Origin: Paenibacillus harenae
Lineage (GTDB): Bacteria; Bacillota; Bacilli; Paenibacillales; Paenibacillaceae
Direction of reading: 5' to 3'
NCBI RefSeq assembly: GCF_030812415.1
Contig: NZ_JAUSST010000003.1
Location: 62,001-126,000 of the forward strand
DNA length: 64,000 nt
Numbering within the stretch: position 1 is the first letter of the stretch; the number at the start of each line of letters is the position of its first letter. This document shows, in pieces, positions 1 through 9,214 of this stretch. The notes below the pieces were generated by a model. It was not told the origin of the DNA, did not search any database, and saw only the letters and a program-made list of their open reading frames with translations. The position numbers were made by a program, and so were the translations under genes.

Positions 1-2
1 AC

Positions 3-1196
3 AGCTGGTCGGCCGTCATGGCGAAGCTCGATTACGACGTATATACGCATACGTCGGATTTCTTCGCCTCGGCGTTGCAAGGGGAAGGCTTTGCCGACGA
101 TAGCGGCAGCCTGTACGTTAACTTCGATGCCTTCTCGGACAACTTGACGGCGGAGCAGCTTGCCGATGCCGTGCGCCGCGTGAAGGCGAACGGCCAGAAG
201 CCGGGCACGTATTATACGCCGTTCGCGTTCTGGGGAAGCAATCCGGATATGCCGGTCGAAGGAACGGACGGTGCTGTACTGTACCGGGAAATTTTGCTCA
301 AGGACGCCGGGGGGAATCCGTTACCGAAGCTGGACGGCGCGTTCCCGATCGACCCTTCGCATCCCGAAGCGATTGCCCGAATTATGCGTAAACTGGATGA
401 GGTTGTCGCTGCGGGCTTCGAATATTTGAAAATGGACTTCCTTGCGCATGGCGCGATGGAAGGCGTGCATCACGATCCGTCCGTGCGGACCGGCATCCAA
501 GCATACAACGCCGGCATGGCCGCCATCGCGGAGGCGCTAAGCCCTGCGCGGATCGGCCGCGAATTTCTCATCAACCTGTCGATTGCCCCGCTGTTCCCGC
601 ATGGTTATGCGCATAGCAGACGCGTCTCCTGCGATGCGTTCGGAACGATCGGCGATACGGAATATATGTTGAACGCCGTGACATACGGCTGGTGGATCAG
701 CGACAACCTGTACCGCTTCAACGATCCCGACCATATCGTGCTGTACAAGAGCGACAATCAGCGCGCCACCTCGGAGCAGGAGGGACGAAGCCGGTTGAAC
801 GCGGGCGTCATTGCCGGCACGTCGTTGCTGCTCGGTGACGACTACCGGATGAAGGAGGCGGCGCGCCGCGCGAAGGAATGGATGACGAACAAGGCGGTCA
901 TGACGCTCGCGCGCCGCGGCGAGACGTTCCGTCCTGCGGAAGGCCGCAGCGGCACGAAGGGCGAGGACCTGTTCACGTTAGCCGGCGACGGCGGCGTATA
1001 CGTGGCCGTATTCAACTTCGACGCCGCGAACGGTCAGTCGAAGACGGTCGACCTCGCGCGCGTCGGCATCGACGCAGCGAAAGGCGTTGCCGTCCGCGAC
1101 CTATGGTCGGGCGGCGAATACAGCCTGACGCCGGGCACGGCCGAGCACGCCATAACTTTGGAAGCAGCCGAATCCAAGCTGCTGTTCTACAAATAA
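3..1196 (+). CDS. alpha-galactosidase-like glycoside hydrolase, 5' end outside window
   Basis: The frame is open to the left edge, so the N-terminus is missing. What remains is the end of a TIM barrel plus a C-terminal beta-sandwich, as in GH27/GH36-type alpha-galactosidases. The run YLKMDFLAHG carries the likely nucleophile Asp, and a second acidic motif, SCDAFGTIGDTEY, fits the acid/base region. The last ~80 residues (RDLWSGGEYSLTPG ... ESKLLFYK) resemble the C-terminal domain of these enzymes. It probably hydrolyses galactosides or related oligosaccharides; the exact GH family is an inference from motifs. Confidence 0.75.
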   Translation, partial: SWSAVMAKLDYDVYTHTSDFFASALQGEGFADDSGSLYVNFDAFSDNLTAEQLADAVRRVKANGQKPGTYYTPFAFWGSNPDMPVEGTDGAVLYREILLKDAGGNPLPKLDGAFPIDPSHPEAIARIMRKLDEVVAAGFEYLKMDFLAHGAMEGVHHDPSVRTGIQAYNAGMAAIAEALSPARIGREFLINLSIAPLFPHGYAHSRRVSCDAFGTIGDTEYMLNAVTYGWWISDNLYRFNDPDHIVLYKSDNQRATSEQEGRSRLNAGVIAGTSLLLGDDYRMKEAARRAKEWMTNKAVMTLARRGETFRPAEGRSGTKGEDLFTLAGDGGVYVAVFNFDAANGQSKTVDLARVGIDAAKGVAVRDLWSGGEYSLTPGTAEHAITLEAAESKLLFYK

Positions 1197-1200
1197 ACGA

Positions 1201-1248
1201 AGAAGGGCTTTCCTGGCGGGAATTAATGGCTCGCTGGCAAAGCCTTCT
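1201..1248 (+). terminator. hairpin after glycosidase gene
   Basis: AGAAGGGCTTT pairs with AAAGCCTTCT (one bulged G) four bases after the stop codon of the glycosidase gene. The following tract is only weakly T-rich, so termination efficiency is uncertain. Confidence 0.5.
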
Positions 1249-1310
1249 CTATTGCCCCTATTTAAATAGCCAAGCTTATATCCATCCTCCTCCGCTAGCG
1301 GAGAAGAGAG

Positions 1311-1622
1311 GATGAATCGGCACATAAGGAAGGGATAAGGGGTGTATAGGTAGAGAAATCCATCTAATTTTCGAGAAAATGAGCTCAAATTCAGGAAATA
1401 AGATGGATAATCCAACTTAGCTGTGGCGCGCCGATGTAGAGGGAGGATGAATCGGCACATAAGGAAGGGATAAGGGGTGTATAGGTAGAGAAATCCATCT
1501 TATTTCGAGCAAATGAGCTCAAATTCAGGAAATAAGATGGATAATCCAACTTAGCTGTGGCGCGCCGATGTAGAAGGGAGGATGAATCGGCACATAAGGG
1601 AGGGGATAGGTTGAGAAATTTG
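1311..1622. repeat. 135-bp tandem repeat, 2 full copies plus a partial third
   Basis: The word GATGAATCGGCACATAAG begins at 1311, 1446 and 1581, an exact 135-bp period. Copies 1 and 2 are nearly identical; copy 3 stops after about 40 bases. Each unit contains an inverted pair (ATCCATCTTATTT ... AAATAAGATGGAT) around the middle. No gene is supported in 1250-1655. A related inverted motif occurs at 19337-19386, so this is probably a dispersed intergenic repeat family of the host. Confidence 0.85.
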
Positions 1623-1657
1623 CTGTGTCTCCCATGGGGCTGCATGAGCGTATCGCA

Positions 1658-2805
1658 TCAATACTTCAGCTTCAGCATATTGCGCTCGGTGATGAAGGTC
1701 GTGGTGTTGAACAGCAGCAAGACGTCTTCGATACCGTTCTGCTCCATATAGTCGGCGATGCTGCCGTTGTAGTAGCGAATGTCGATGACATGGATTTCGG
1801 GCACATGCTGCGTAAGGAAAGGCAGCATGCTGTGAGCATACGAATCTTTGATGACGAGCAGTTTCTCTTTATCTGCATACTCCGGATCAATATTCGTCTT
1901 AAGCGTCATAAGCGCATGGACGCCGCCTTGGAAGTAGGAGTATTTGTCCTTCTTATCCAGATAGCTCTTATCGTACATGCTGTCGAACTTCTCATCCGAA
2001 TCCGCGACATACATTTGCGTTGCTGCCTGATTCAGCGGCTTATACGCCTGGATCGAGTCCGGCTTCAGGCCGGTGAACTGGCTGCGCGTATGATAACTGC
2101 CCAAGAAGCTGTCCGTCACCGTCTCGATGACGAACTCGGATTCCGGCAGAGGCGCCCAGCCCATCTGCTTGGCGTAAGCCGCATAAGCCAAGTATGCGCC
2201 GTACGACGTCCAGTGATGGTCGGTCCGGTAAAAGATCGGCTTTTCATCCGCGGCATGCGGCTTGAGCATATCGAATCCGTCCATGAACGTTATGCTGCCT
2301 GCCAGCTGCTTCGCGATATAGTCGTTAACCAACGCCTGCGGATAAGCTTCTGCGAGCCATGGCAGCCGGTTATCGTATACGCCAATGGAATTGGGCGCGA
2401 GCAGAAACGTCATGCCGGACGCCGGATGAGCTTCGGCGAAAGCCTTGACGGCATCGGTCAGCTCCTTGATCTGCGCATAATCGGGCTTCGAGAACTTCTC
2501 GAACAAGTAACCATCCTTGCCTTTGAAAATGCTGTTGTTTTCCTGCTGCAGACGAAGCTGCTCCATGGCGGATTTGACGGATACCCAGTTGTCCCGGTAA
2601 GGGAAGTGGTCGGTCACGTAGTTCTCCGCCTGCTCGGCGAACTTCTTGTTCCATATATTGTTCCAAGAAAGCTCGGGCTTGCCCTGCAGGCTGCGGTTCT
2701 CCGTATCGGAGAAAGCTTGTTTCGCAGAGAGAAGAACAACGCCGACATGATGAGCAAGCTTCCGGCGAATCCCCATACGTATACGCCGGCATTTGTTTTC
2801 TTCAT
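1658..2805 (-). CDS. DHHW-family protein (AlgX/AlgJ-like), internal frameshift
   Basis: Carries the family signature TDHHWTSYGA and a late VIKDSYAHSMLPFL motif, typical of SGNH-like proteins that act with MBOAT acyltransferases in exopolysaccharide O-acetylation outside the membrane. The natural start is at 2805 (MKKTNAGVYVWGFAGSLLIM, a signal anchor), 14 bases after the stop of the MBOAT gene. That frame leaves the conserved reading near 2713-2720 (AAGCTT), where one base seems missing; the rest (AFSDTENRSLQGKPELSW onward) continues in another frame. Either a recent inactivation or a sequence error. Last gene of the acetylation operon. Confidence 0.75.
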
Positions 2806-2819
2806 AGCTGGAACAACCC

Positions 2820-4202
2820 CTAGAAGCGGAAATATAAGAACGGATTAAACGTTGCATCGACGAGATAGGCGACGGACAAGAAGAACAGGATGCCGTGCCA
2901 GACGAGACGAGCGCCGCCAGCGCCGATCGTTCTGCTCCTCCGTGCCGGCACCGATGCTGCAATTAGAAAGATCAACAAGACCGCATTCGTATACAACAGG
3001 TACAAGCTGTTGTTATCCCATAGCGGCTGCCCGTTTGCGCCAGCCATCGCCGTGAAATAAGCGCCCATCTGCGGCAAGTCCTCGAATGCGAAAAACACCC
3101 ATCCGAGCAGGATCAATACAATCGCGTACAAATGCCGAACCCAGGCTGGCACGCGTTGCAATAAACGCAGTCCGATCCATTTTTCGAAGATGAGCACGAC
3201 CCCGAAGTACAGCCCCCAAAGCAGGAAGTTCCAGCTCGCTCCATGCCATATGCCCGTCAGCAGCCATACCATCAAGATGTTGCGAAGCTGCTTCCAGATG
3301 CCGTGGCGGTTGCCGCCGAGCGGGATGTACACATAGTCGCGGAACCAAGTGCCGAGCGAAATATGCCAGCGCCGCCAGAAGTCGGTAATGCTTCGTGCCG
3401 AATACGGCTTGTTGAAGTTCTCGTTGAATCGGAAGCCTAACATAAGGCCGAGACCGATCGCCATATCGGAATAGCCGCTAAAGTCGAAGTAAATCTGGAA
3501 CGCGAAAGCAATAATGCCGATCCAAGCCGTTACTGCGGTCAGCGTATCCGGACCGTTGCTTGAAATCCCGTCCCATAACAGGCCGATATTGTTCGCCAGC
3601 AGCACTTTCTTGGCCAGTCCGATGATAAAGCGCTGAACCCCTTCGGCGAACATCTCCATCGTGACGGTCCGATGCCGCAGTTGCTCGGCAATCGTCGAGT
3701 ATTGAACGATCGGCCCGGCGACAAGCTGCGGGAAGAGCGCGACGAACGTACCGAAGTCGAGCCAGTTGCGCTGCGCCTTCGCCGTTCCGCGATAGACGTC
3801 GATAATATAGGACATCGACTGGAACGTGTAGAACGAGATGCCGATCGGCAGCGGCAGATCCGTAGGCGGGATGCTCGTGCCAAGCAGCGCGTTGATGTTG
3901 TGTATAAGAAAGTCGGCATACTTGAAAAATCCGAGCAGCGTCAGGTTGATGAGGATCGAGACGACGACGATCCCTTTGCGCTTACCCGCGCTTATATTCG
4001 GCCTGCCGAGCAGCAGGCCGAAGAAGTAGTCGGTGATCGTCGACAGCAGCATGATCGCAATGTAGATCGGCTCGCCCCATGCATAGAAGATGAGGCTTGT
4101 AACGAACAACACTAAGTTTTTGATCCGCCACGGAGAGCTGAAGTAGAGCAGCAATACCGCCGGCAGGAAGATGAATAGGAATAATAGGCTGCTGAATACC
4201 AT
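2820..4202 (-). CDS. MBOAT-family O-acyltransferase (AlgI/DltB-like)
   Basis: About 460 residues with roughly ten or more membrane segments. The motif TGIWHGASWNFLLWG contains the invariant MBOAT histidine (WHG), and RWHISLGTWFRDYVYIPLGG is the usual AlgI-type loop. Members move an acyl group, normally acetyl, across the membrane to a cell-surface polymer. It sits between a DUF4358 lipoprotein gene (5 bases upstream) and a DHHW gene (14 bases downstream), the common three-gene layout for polysaccharide acetylation in Bacillota. The polymer acetylated here cannot be read from the sequence. Confidence 0.9.
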   Translation of the reverse strand: MVFSSLLFLFIFLPAVLLLYFSSPWRIKNLVLFVTSLIFYAWGEPIYIAIMLLSTITDYFFGLLLGRPNISAGKRKGIVVVSILINLTLLGFFKYADFLIHNINALLGTSIPPTDLPLPIGISFYTFQSMSYIIDVYRGTAKAQRNWLDFGTFVALFPQLVAGPIVQYSTIAEQLRHRTVTMEMFAEGVQRFIIGLAKKVLLANNIGLLWDGISSNGPDTLTAVTAWIGIIAFAFQIYFDFSGYSDMAIGLGLMLGFRFNENFNKPYSARSITDFWRRWHISLGTWFRDYVYIPLGGNRHGIWKQLRNILMVWLLTGIWHGASWNFLLWGLYFGVVLIFEKWIGLRLLQRVPAWVRHLYAIVLILLGWVFFAFEDLPQMGAYFTAMAGANGQPLWDNNSLYLLYTNAVLLIFLIAASVPARRSRTIGAGGARLVWHGILFFLSVAYLVDATFNPFLYFRF

Positions 4203-4207
4203 AAACG

Positions 4208-4750
4208 TTATTTTTGCGCGAAGAAGGTTTCGAATTCGGCTACGAGCTTATCGGCTTCCGCACTGTCCGAGATAACGAACAGAACATATTTGCCTTTCGT
4301 GACAAGCTTGTAGTTCTTGGCGTTTTCGTATTGATCTTGGAGGTAAGTTTCGAACTGCTTCTGTACGTCGCCCGCACGTTTCTTGATCGCTTCCTCGACC
4401 GCAGGAACATCCTTTGCATCTTTCACTTTGATTATGGCAACCTCGTTCGTCTTAATGTTCATCATCGGCGTCATAATCGTATATTGGTCAAGCAGAGCCG
4501 CATCAAGGTAGTACATTTGCGCCAGCATGTCGCCTTGCAGCTCCATAAGCGCCGGCGGTTCGATTGTCGCGAGCATGGCATCCATCATTTCCTTTGTCGT
4601 TTGCGTCGGTTCGGTTACCTTATCTTCTTGTTGCGTATTGTCGGATTCATTATTTGCACTGTTGTTTTTGCCCCCATTGCCACCTGAGCAAGCGGTAAGC
4701 ATAAGTCCTAATATGATCGTGAGCAGTAGTGCCATGTACGTTTTTTTCAT
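4208..4750 (-). CDS. DUF4358-type lipoprotein
   Basis: Signal peptide with lipobox LTAC (Cys21), an Asn/Ser/Gly-rich linker, then a ~130-residue domain (KEMMDAMLATIEPP ... NYKLVTKGKYVLFVISD) that matches what I know of DUF4358. First gene of the acetylation operon, separated by 5 bases from the MBOAT gene. Probably a surface-anchored accessory of the acetylation machinery; no catalytic residues are recognisable. Confidence 0.75.
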   Translation of the reverse strand: MKKTYMALLLTIILGLMLTACSGGNGGKNNSANNESDNTQQEDKVTEPTQTTKEMMDAMLATIEPPALMELQGDMLAQMYYLDAALLDQYTIMTPMMNIKTNEVAIIKVKDAKDVPAVEEAIKKRAGDVQKQFETYLQDQYENAKNYKLVTKGKYVLFVISDSAEADKLVAEFETFFAQK

Positions 4751-4867
4751 CGTGTCTGATCTCCTTGTTGTCTATTATTGCGTTTCATATAGCCTCAAAC
4801 GTTGAGGACGCAGCAATTGTTGCAATGAATATTTTGGAATTGTATGCTCTTGCTCGAACTCCACAAC

Positions 4868-4895
4868 AAAAAAAGCCGCTCTGCTTGAGAGCGAC
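4868..4895 (-). terminator. rho-independent terminator
   Basis: Read on the minus strand: GTCGCTCT-loop-AGAGCGGC followed by seven T, just downstream of the stop codon at 4903. Confidence 0.85.
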
Positions 4896-4902
4896 TTTCA
4901 CG

Positions 4903-6033
4903 TCAATTGTAAACCGCCGTATACGTTCGATCCTCCGTGCTAAAGTCGACGAGCTTGCAGCGGCCTTCAAAGGTCAGCTTGTCCAAATAAGCGGCAACGG
5001 CAATGTAGATGTCCGGCTTGCCGGAGGACATCCGCTTGTCGCTGGCAAGCTTCTGCTCGATCAGAAATTCGGATACGGAACGGGCGCTTATTCGGCCGCG
5101 ATGAAGCGCGTCGTCGATGATCCGCTGAGACGAAGCGCCTAGCCGGAAGAGGTTGGCTTTAGAAGGCTCCGTCACAGGTACGTAGGCGGGCAGCGCAGCA
5201 GGAGCAGGTGCCGGTGCTGCTTCCTCCTCGAAAAGATCGAATAAGAACATGCCTTGGCCTTCATCATCCGCCATAAAGCTTGGTTCGTCGGCCGCCTGCT
5301 GGGGAGCAGGTTCGTCCCCGGCAGGCAGCGTGAAAGCTGCATGATCCGCCGTGTCTCTGTCCTCGTCGGCGAAGGAGGATCCATTGCCGAAAGGCTGACG
5401 GTACGAGGCGCTAGTTTCTTTCGGCAGAGCTTCAATTCGCTCGAGCCTGTTCTGCTTCTCGAGCTCGCGCAGCTTGGCGCGCAGCCGAATCAACTGTCGT
5501 CCAAGCAGCGGCAGCTTAACCTGCAGATGCTCCTGGATATCTTCGGGCACGAGGAAACCTTCCGGGAATGGCAAATAGACCTGATGCTCGATCCGCCAAC
5601 CGTCCCTGTACTTTCCGAGCACCTCGTTCATCTCGCCGTCGAGCACGTCGAACCCTTTTAGAATCGCGCTAACCGCTTTGGCGTCAATGCCCGTATGAAG
5701 CTGCAGATGCTCTATGCCGAAGTAACGAATCGTATTCGTCGGCACATGAAGCACTTTGTGCTGATATCTCAACGATCTGCCGCATTCGCATTTCGTTAAG
5801 GGAGATACTTCGCCGCTGTCCGTGAATCCCTGGTAGTCCCATTCTTCTATAAACGCCTGTATTTCTTCGAATTCGGCATCCTCGGGGATGAATTGGACTT
5901 TTACGCGGGCAAGCTGTCTGGCGAATAACGTTCTTCTGCCTCTGACGAGCACATGATGAATGAAATGCCGCTGCTCCTCCGAGAGCTGGGCCATAATCTG
6001 ATCACGCTGCTCAATCGTTAGCTCATAGCTCAT
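4903..6033 (-). CDS. uncharacterised protein, possibly DUF3895 family
   Basis: 376 residues. The N-terminal ~190 residues are charged and contain CECGRSLRYQHKVLH, which could bind a metal with other Cys/His. A low-complexity acidic/Pro/Ala linker (~210-290) leads to a C-terminal helical part (SSQRIIDDALHRGRISARSVSEFLIEQ). Start chosen at 6033 (MSYELTIEQ) because GAGAGGGG lies 8 bases upstream; the longer ATG at 6051 would place this ribosome site inside the gene. The DUF assignment is from memory and weak. Monocistronic, with its own terminator. Confidence 0.65.
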   Translation of the reverse strand: MSYELTIEQRDQIMAQLSEEQRHFIHHVLVRGRRTLFARQLARVKVQFIPEDAEFEEIQAFIEEWDYQGFTDSGEVSPLTKCECGRSLRYQHKVLHVPTNTIRYFGIEHLQLHTGIDAKAVSAILKGFDVLDGEMNEVLGKYRDGWRIEHQVYLPFPEGFLVPEDIQEHLQVKLPLLGRQLIRLRAKLRELEKQNRLERIEALPKETSASYRQPFGNGSSFADEDRDTADHAAFTLPAGDEPAPQQAADEPSFMADDEGQGMFLFDLFEEEAAPAPAPAALPAYVPVTEPSKANLFRLGASSQRIIDDALHRGRISARSVSEFLIEQKLASDKRMSSGKPDIYIAVAAYLDKLTFEGRCKLVDFSTEDRTYTAVYN

Positions 6034-6178
6034 CGTCTGCACCCCTCTCATCGTGAGTTTTAACCGTTATATCAACTATACCATATTCGGATAGGTGCTT
6101 AGCCTGTCCTTTCATTATATAATAAGGGTCGGCGCCCCAAGCAAGAGAGGTGCCGCAGCGAGAGGAGGCTACGAGAGC

Positions 6179-6832
6179 ATGTCAGGCACGAAAGTGAAGG
6201 TAGAAGCGCCGAAATTGCCGGCAGCGATGGAGTCAAGAGTAATCGATGCCTACGAGCTGTCCGACGAATATGCGATCAGCGATTGCGTCATTCGGGATAG
6301 CGAAGTGGACAATCAGACAGGCTATCGCGTGTGCTTCGATCGTATATCGTTTCAAAATGTCGTTTTTCGAGGAACAAGCCTGCCGAAGTCGGAATGGACG
6401 GATGTCAGGTTCGACAATTGCGATCTGTCGAATATCGATTTGAACGGGGCTATTTTCCATAGAGTGACGTTTCATGAATGCAAGCTGCTTGGCATGGATT
6501 TGACCGAAGCGACGCTGCGCAACGTGCTGTTCGATGAATGTTATGCGGATTATGCGGTGCTGCGCTTCTCGAATACGAAGCAGGTCAAGCTGGTGAAGAG
6601 CTCATTCGGAAAAGCGGACTTATCCAATATGACGTTAGCGCAGACTTCGCTCCAAGAATGCAATATCGACGGCGCGCAATTTGCGCAAACGAAGCTTCGC
6701 GGCATGGATCTTAGCAGCTGCGATTTCGCTAGCTTGAGCGTTAACATAGAGGATTTGCAGGGCTGCATCATTTCACCGCTTCAATCGTCGTCGTTCGCGA
6801 CCATGTTCGGTTTAGTTGTGAATGAGGACTAG
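6179..6832 (+). CDS. pentapeptide-repeat protein
   Basis: 217 residues with many five-residue repeats of the A(D/N)LXX kind (for example SNIDLNGAIFHRVTF, GKADLSNMTL, GAQFAQTKLRGMDLSS), predicted to fold as a right-handed quadrilateral beta-helix. Start at 6179 is set by GAGAGGAGG ten bases upstream; in-frame codons before it lie in non-coding-looking sequence. Divergent from the gene at 6033. Function in this family varies (some protect gyrase); nothing here is specific. Confidence 0.85.
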   Translation: MSGTKVKVEAPKLPAAMESRVIDAYELSDEYAISDCVIRDSEVDNQTGYRVCFDRISFQNVVFRGTSLPKSEWTDVRFDNCDLSNIDLNGAIFHRVTFHECKLLGMDLTEATLRNVLFDECYADYAVLRFSNTKQVKLVKSSFGKADLSNMTLAQTSLQECNIDGAQFAQTKLRGMDLSSCDFASLSVNIEDLQGCIISPLQSSSFATMFGLVVNED

Positions 6833-6878
6833 AAAGCTTACAATAGGTAGAAAAAGACGGCGATATTTGCGAATAAGC

Positions 6879-6908
6879 TTGAGGTGAAGGGCCTGTCTTA
6901 CTTATAAT
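6879..6908 (+). promoter_or_regulatory. candidate sigma-A promoter of thrC
   Basis: TTGAGG and TATAAT are separated by 18 bases and lie about 55 bases before the thrC start. Confidence 0.5.
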
Positions 6909-6961
6909 GATTAAAGCTAATGAAGTTGACGATGCAATATCATGTAGGAGGACATAGACAG

Positions 6962-8356
6962 ATGGAGTATGTAAGCACTAGGGGCAAGATTGGGAAAATC
7001 GGTTTTTTGGACGCATTCCTGATGGGACTTGCCAATGACGGAGGATTGCTCGTACCAAGCGAGATCCCGGTTGTTCCCGCAAGTACGTTGAAGGAATGGC
7101 AGCAGCTTAGCTACCAGGAGCTGGTACTTGCTATTTTCTCGTATTACACGAACGGCGAAATTCCAGAAAACGAGCTGAAGGAAATGGTGTATGCCAGCTA
7201 TGCAAGCTTCCGCGATCCGGAAGTGACGCCGGTGCGCAAGCTGACCGACGACTTGTACCTGCTTGAGCTGTTCCACGGCCCAACGTTCGCGTTTAAGGAC
7301 ATTGCGCTGCAATTCATGGGGCAATTGTACACCTACGTTTCCCGCAAGCAGGGCAAGAAAATTCACATTCTCGGCGCGACGTCCGGCGACACCGGCGCTT
7401 CGGCGATCGAGGGCGTGAAGGGCAAGGAAGGGATTAAGATTTGCATCCTGCATCCGCACGGCAAGGTGAGCAAGGTGCAGGAGCTGCAAATGACGACCGT
7501 TCTTGACAGCAACGTGCTTAATCTGTCGGTAGAAGGCAACTTCGACGACTGCCAAGGAATGATCAAGGAGCTGTTCAACGATCTGGACTTCAAGGCCAAT
7601 AACCATCTGGCGGCGATCAACTCGATCAACTTCATCCGGATTATGGCGCAGATCGTCTACTACTTCTACGCGTACTTCCAAGTGGCGAAGGAAACGGGAG
7701 CCGCCGAAGTGAACTTCAGCGTTCCTACGGGCAACTTCGGCGATATTTTCGCCGGTTACATGGCGAAGCGGATGGGGCTTCCAATCGGCAAGCTGATCTT
7801 GGCAACGAACGAAAACAATATTTTGGAACGTTTCGTGCTGGAGGGCGTGTACAAGCCAGGCGACTTCCGCATGACCTACAGTCCGTCGATGGATATCCAA
7901 GTAGCAAGCAACTTCGAGCGCTATTTGTATTATGTGCTGGGCGAAGACGCTGCGAAGATCAGCGAGCTGATGAACCAGTTCAAGTCGGAAGGGCAAATCG
8001 TCATTTCCGGCGACGCTCTTGCGAAGGTGCAATCGGAGTTCGGCGCGCATGGCGTCCAAGGACAGGAATGCCTCGATACGATATCGAAATACAAAGCGGA
8101 AACAGGCTACCTGCTTGATCCGCATTCGGCATGCGGCGTTGCTGCAGCTAACAAATACAGCGGCGACGGCTTGGTGACGATATCTCTGGCGACTGCGCAT
8201 CCGGCGAAGTTCGACGAGGCAATCCGCCTTTGCGGCATCGAGCAGCAATATCCGGAGCAAATCTCGTCGTTGTTCGAGAAAGAACAGCGCCAGACGCGGG
8301 TCGACGGCTCGCTGCCGGATGTTGTTAGCGAACTGCTTAAATTCTATAACGCCTAA
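6962..8356 (+). CDS. thrC: threonine synthase
   Basis: 464 residues, the long E. coli/yeast type of threonine synthase, which converts O-phosphohomoserine to threonine with PLP. The N-terminal MEYVSTRGK...GFLDAFLMGLANDGGLLVP is diagnostic, HGPTFAFKDIALQFMG holds the PLP lysine (Lys112), and the substrate/phosphate loop GATSGDTGASAIEG follows. Start at 6962 chosen because AGGAGG is 11 bases upstream; an ATG at 6920 gives 14 extra residues without support. Single gene between a promoter and a strong terminator; hom and thrB are not adjacent. Confidence 0.95.
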   Translation: MEYVSTRGKIGKIGFLDAFLMGLANDGGLLVPSEIPVVPASTLKEWQQLSYQELVLAIFSYYTNGEIPENELKEMVYASYASFRDPEVTPVRKLTDDLYLLELFHGPTFAFKDIALQFMGQLYTYVSRKQGKKIHILGATSGDTGASAIEGVKGKEGIKICILHPHGKVSKVQELQMTTVLDSNVLNLSVEGNFDDCQGMIKELFNDLDFKANNHLAAINSINFIRIMAQIVYYFYAYFQVAKETGAAEVNFSVPTGNFGDIFAGYMAKRMGLPIGKLILATNENNILERFVLEGVYKPGDFRMTYSPSMDIQVASNFERYLYYVLGEDAAKISELMNQFKSEGQIVISGDALAKVQSEFGAHGVQGQECLDTISKYKAETGYLLDPHSACGVAAANKYSGDGLVTISLATAHPAKFDEAIRLCGIEQQYPEQISSLFEKEQRQTRVDGSLPDVVSELLKFYNA

Positions 8357-8377
8357 AGCGCTGGGGCAGCGCATATG

Positions 8378-8418
8378 AAGCCGTTGCGTAAGGAGAAATC
8401 CTTATGCAGCGGTTTTTT
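8378..8418 (+). terminator. rho-independent terminator of thrC
   Basis: AGCCGTTGCGTAAGGA pairs with TCCTTATGCAGCGG through a GAAA-type loop, then six T. Strong, 22 bases after the thrC stop. Confidence 0.9.
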
Positions 8419-8441
8419 GCTGCCGCAAAGCGCGAGCGGAC

Positions 8442-8519
8442 GCTGTAAGTGCACATATGCACTTACAGCATCGAGGTCACAAATATTACCCGTCTGTAAG
8501 TGCACGTATGCACTTACAG
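8442..8519. repeat. pair of near-identical palindromes
   Basis: Copy 1 (8442-8469) and copy 2 (8494-8519) share arms CTGTAAGTGCA / TGCACTTACAG around a 4-base centre (CATA or CGTA); centres are 51 bases apart. They lie in the gap 8420-8697 between thrC and the DUF2975 genes, with no gene. Could be paired operators, or a dispersed host repeat; the minus strand reads VSAYVHLQ in one frame of each copy. Confidence 0.85.
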
Positions 8520-8618
8520 CGACGAAAGGACAGCAGGTACTCAACAGATAGATGAAAAAGATGTAACAGCTCCTTTTCAAAGGGTGGAGGTGATGCGCTA
8601 AACGATAACAACAAACCA

Positions 8619-8644
8619 TTTTACGATTAAAATATATTGTAAAA
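8619..8644. promoter_or_regulatory. inverted repeat upstream of DUF2975 genes
   Basis: TTTTAC ... GTAAAA with AT-rich centre, and three AACGAT(A/T)A words nearby (from 8600 to 8650). A plausible operator for the YozG-like regulator encoded downstream; inferred only from position and symmetry. Confidence 0.35.
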
Positions 8645-8697
8645 CGATAAATAATGTGCTAAATTCAATATCGAGATATCGAAAGGAGGGGTGTTTG

Positions 8698-9177
8698 ATG
8701 AAACGAGGTTCTACCTTTTTCCTGAAGGGGGTTGTCGTGCTACTTGGCCTTGGGGCACTTGCAGTATGTATCTTCTTGTTGCCGTGGATTGCGAGCGGAG
8801 ATGCGGAAGCCCACCCGGAGGACAGTTATTTGCAATATCCGTTTTTGGTGTGTTCGTATTTATTGTCTATCCCTTTTTTTGCAGCATTGGTTCAGACGTT
8901 GAAACTTTTAAGCTACATCGATCGGGGCCAAGCCTTCTCGGAATTATCGGTTAGGGCTCTGAGGTCTATCAAGCATTGCGGCATCGCAATAGCTGCGTTC
9001 ATTGCGTTAGGCGTGCTGTTCGTCATGGTGTTTATTGACGACGATATCACGCACATTATTACCCTGGGAGTGCTATTCATCTTTGCTTCAAGCGTCATTG
9101 CATCCTTTGCTGCGGTTCTGCAGAAGGTTCTGCGAGATGCCATAAGAATCAAAATAGAAAATGACCTAACGGTCTGA
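8698..9177 (+). CDS. DUF2975 membrane protein (YoaS-like), copy 1
   Basis: 160 residues, four membrane segments (~8-30, ~45-68, ~95-118, ~125-145) and a conserved loop LSYIDRGQAFSELSVRALRSIKHCG. Start at 8698 follows AAAGGAGGGG. Ends with IKIENDLTV, the same ending as the downstream paralogue. DUF2975 proteins usually sit beside a small XRE-type regulator, as here. Confidence 0.85.
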   Translation: MKRGSTFFLKGVVVLLGLGALAVCIFLLPWIASGDAEAHPEDSYLQYPFLVCSYLLSIPFFAALVQTLKLLSYIDRGQAFSELSVRALRSIKHCGIAIAAFIALGVLFVMVFIDDDITHIITLGVLFIFASSVIASFAAVLQKVLRDAIRIKIENDLTV

Positions 9178-9214
9178 AATGAATTAAAATTTACAATAAG
9201 CGAGGGGCTTTTTT

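Noticed and set aside
878..1315. Overlapping + strand ORF inside the glycosidase gene
   Set aside because: Arg-rich out-of-frame reading of a GC-rich gene.
6917..8374. 485-codon minus-strand ORF opposite thrC
   Set aside because: Antisense shadow of a well-conserved threonine synthase gene; sequence is His/Arg/Leu-rich and unlike any protein.
8353..8619. Minus-strand ORF containing VSAYVHLQ twice
   Set aside because: The repeats in the peptide are simply the two DNA palindromes read in one frame; no RBS.
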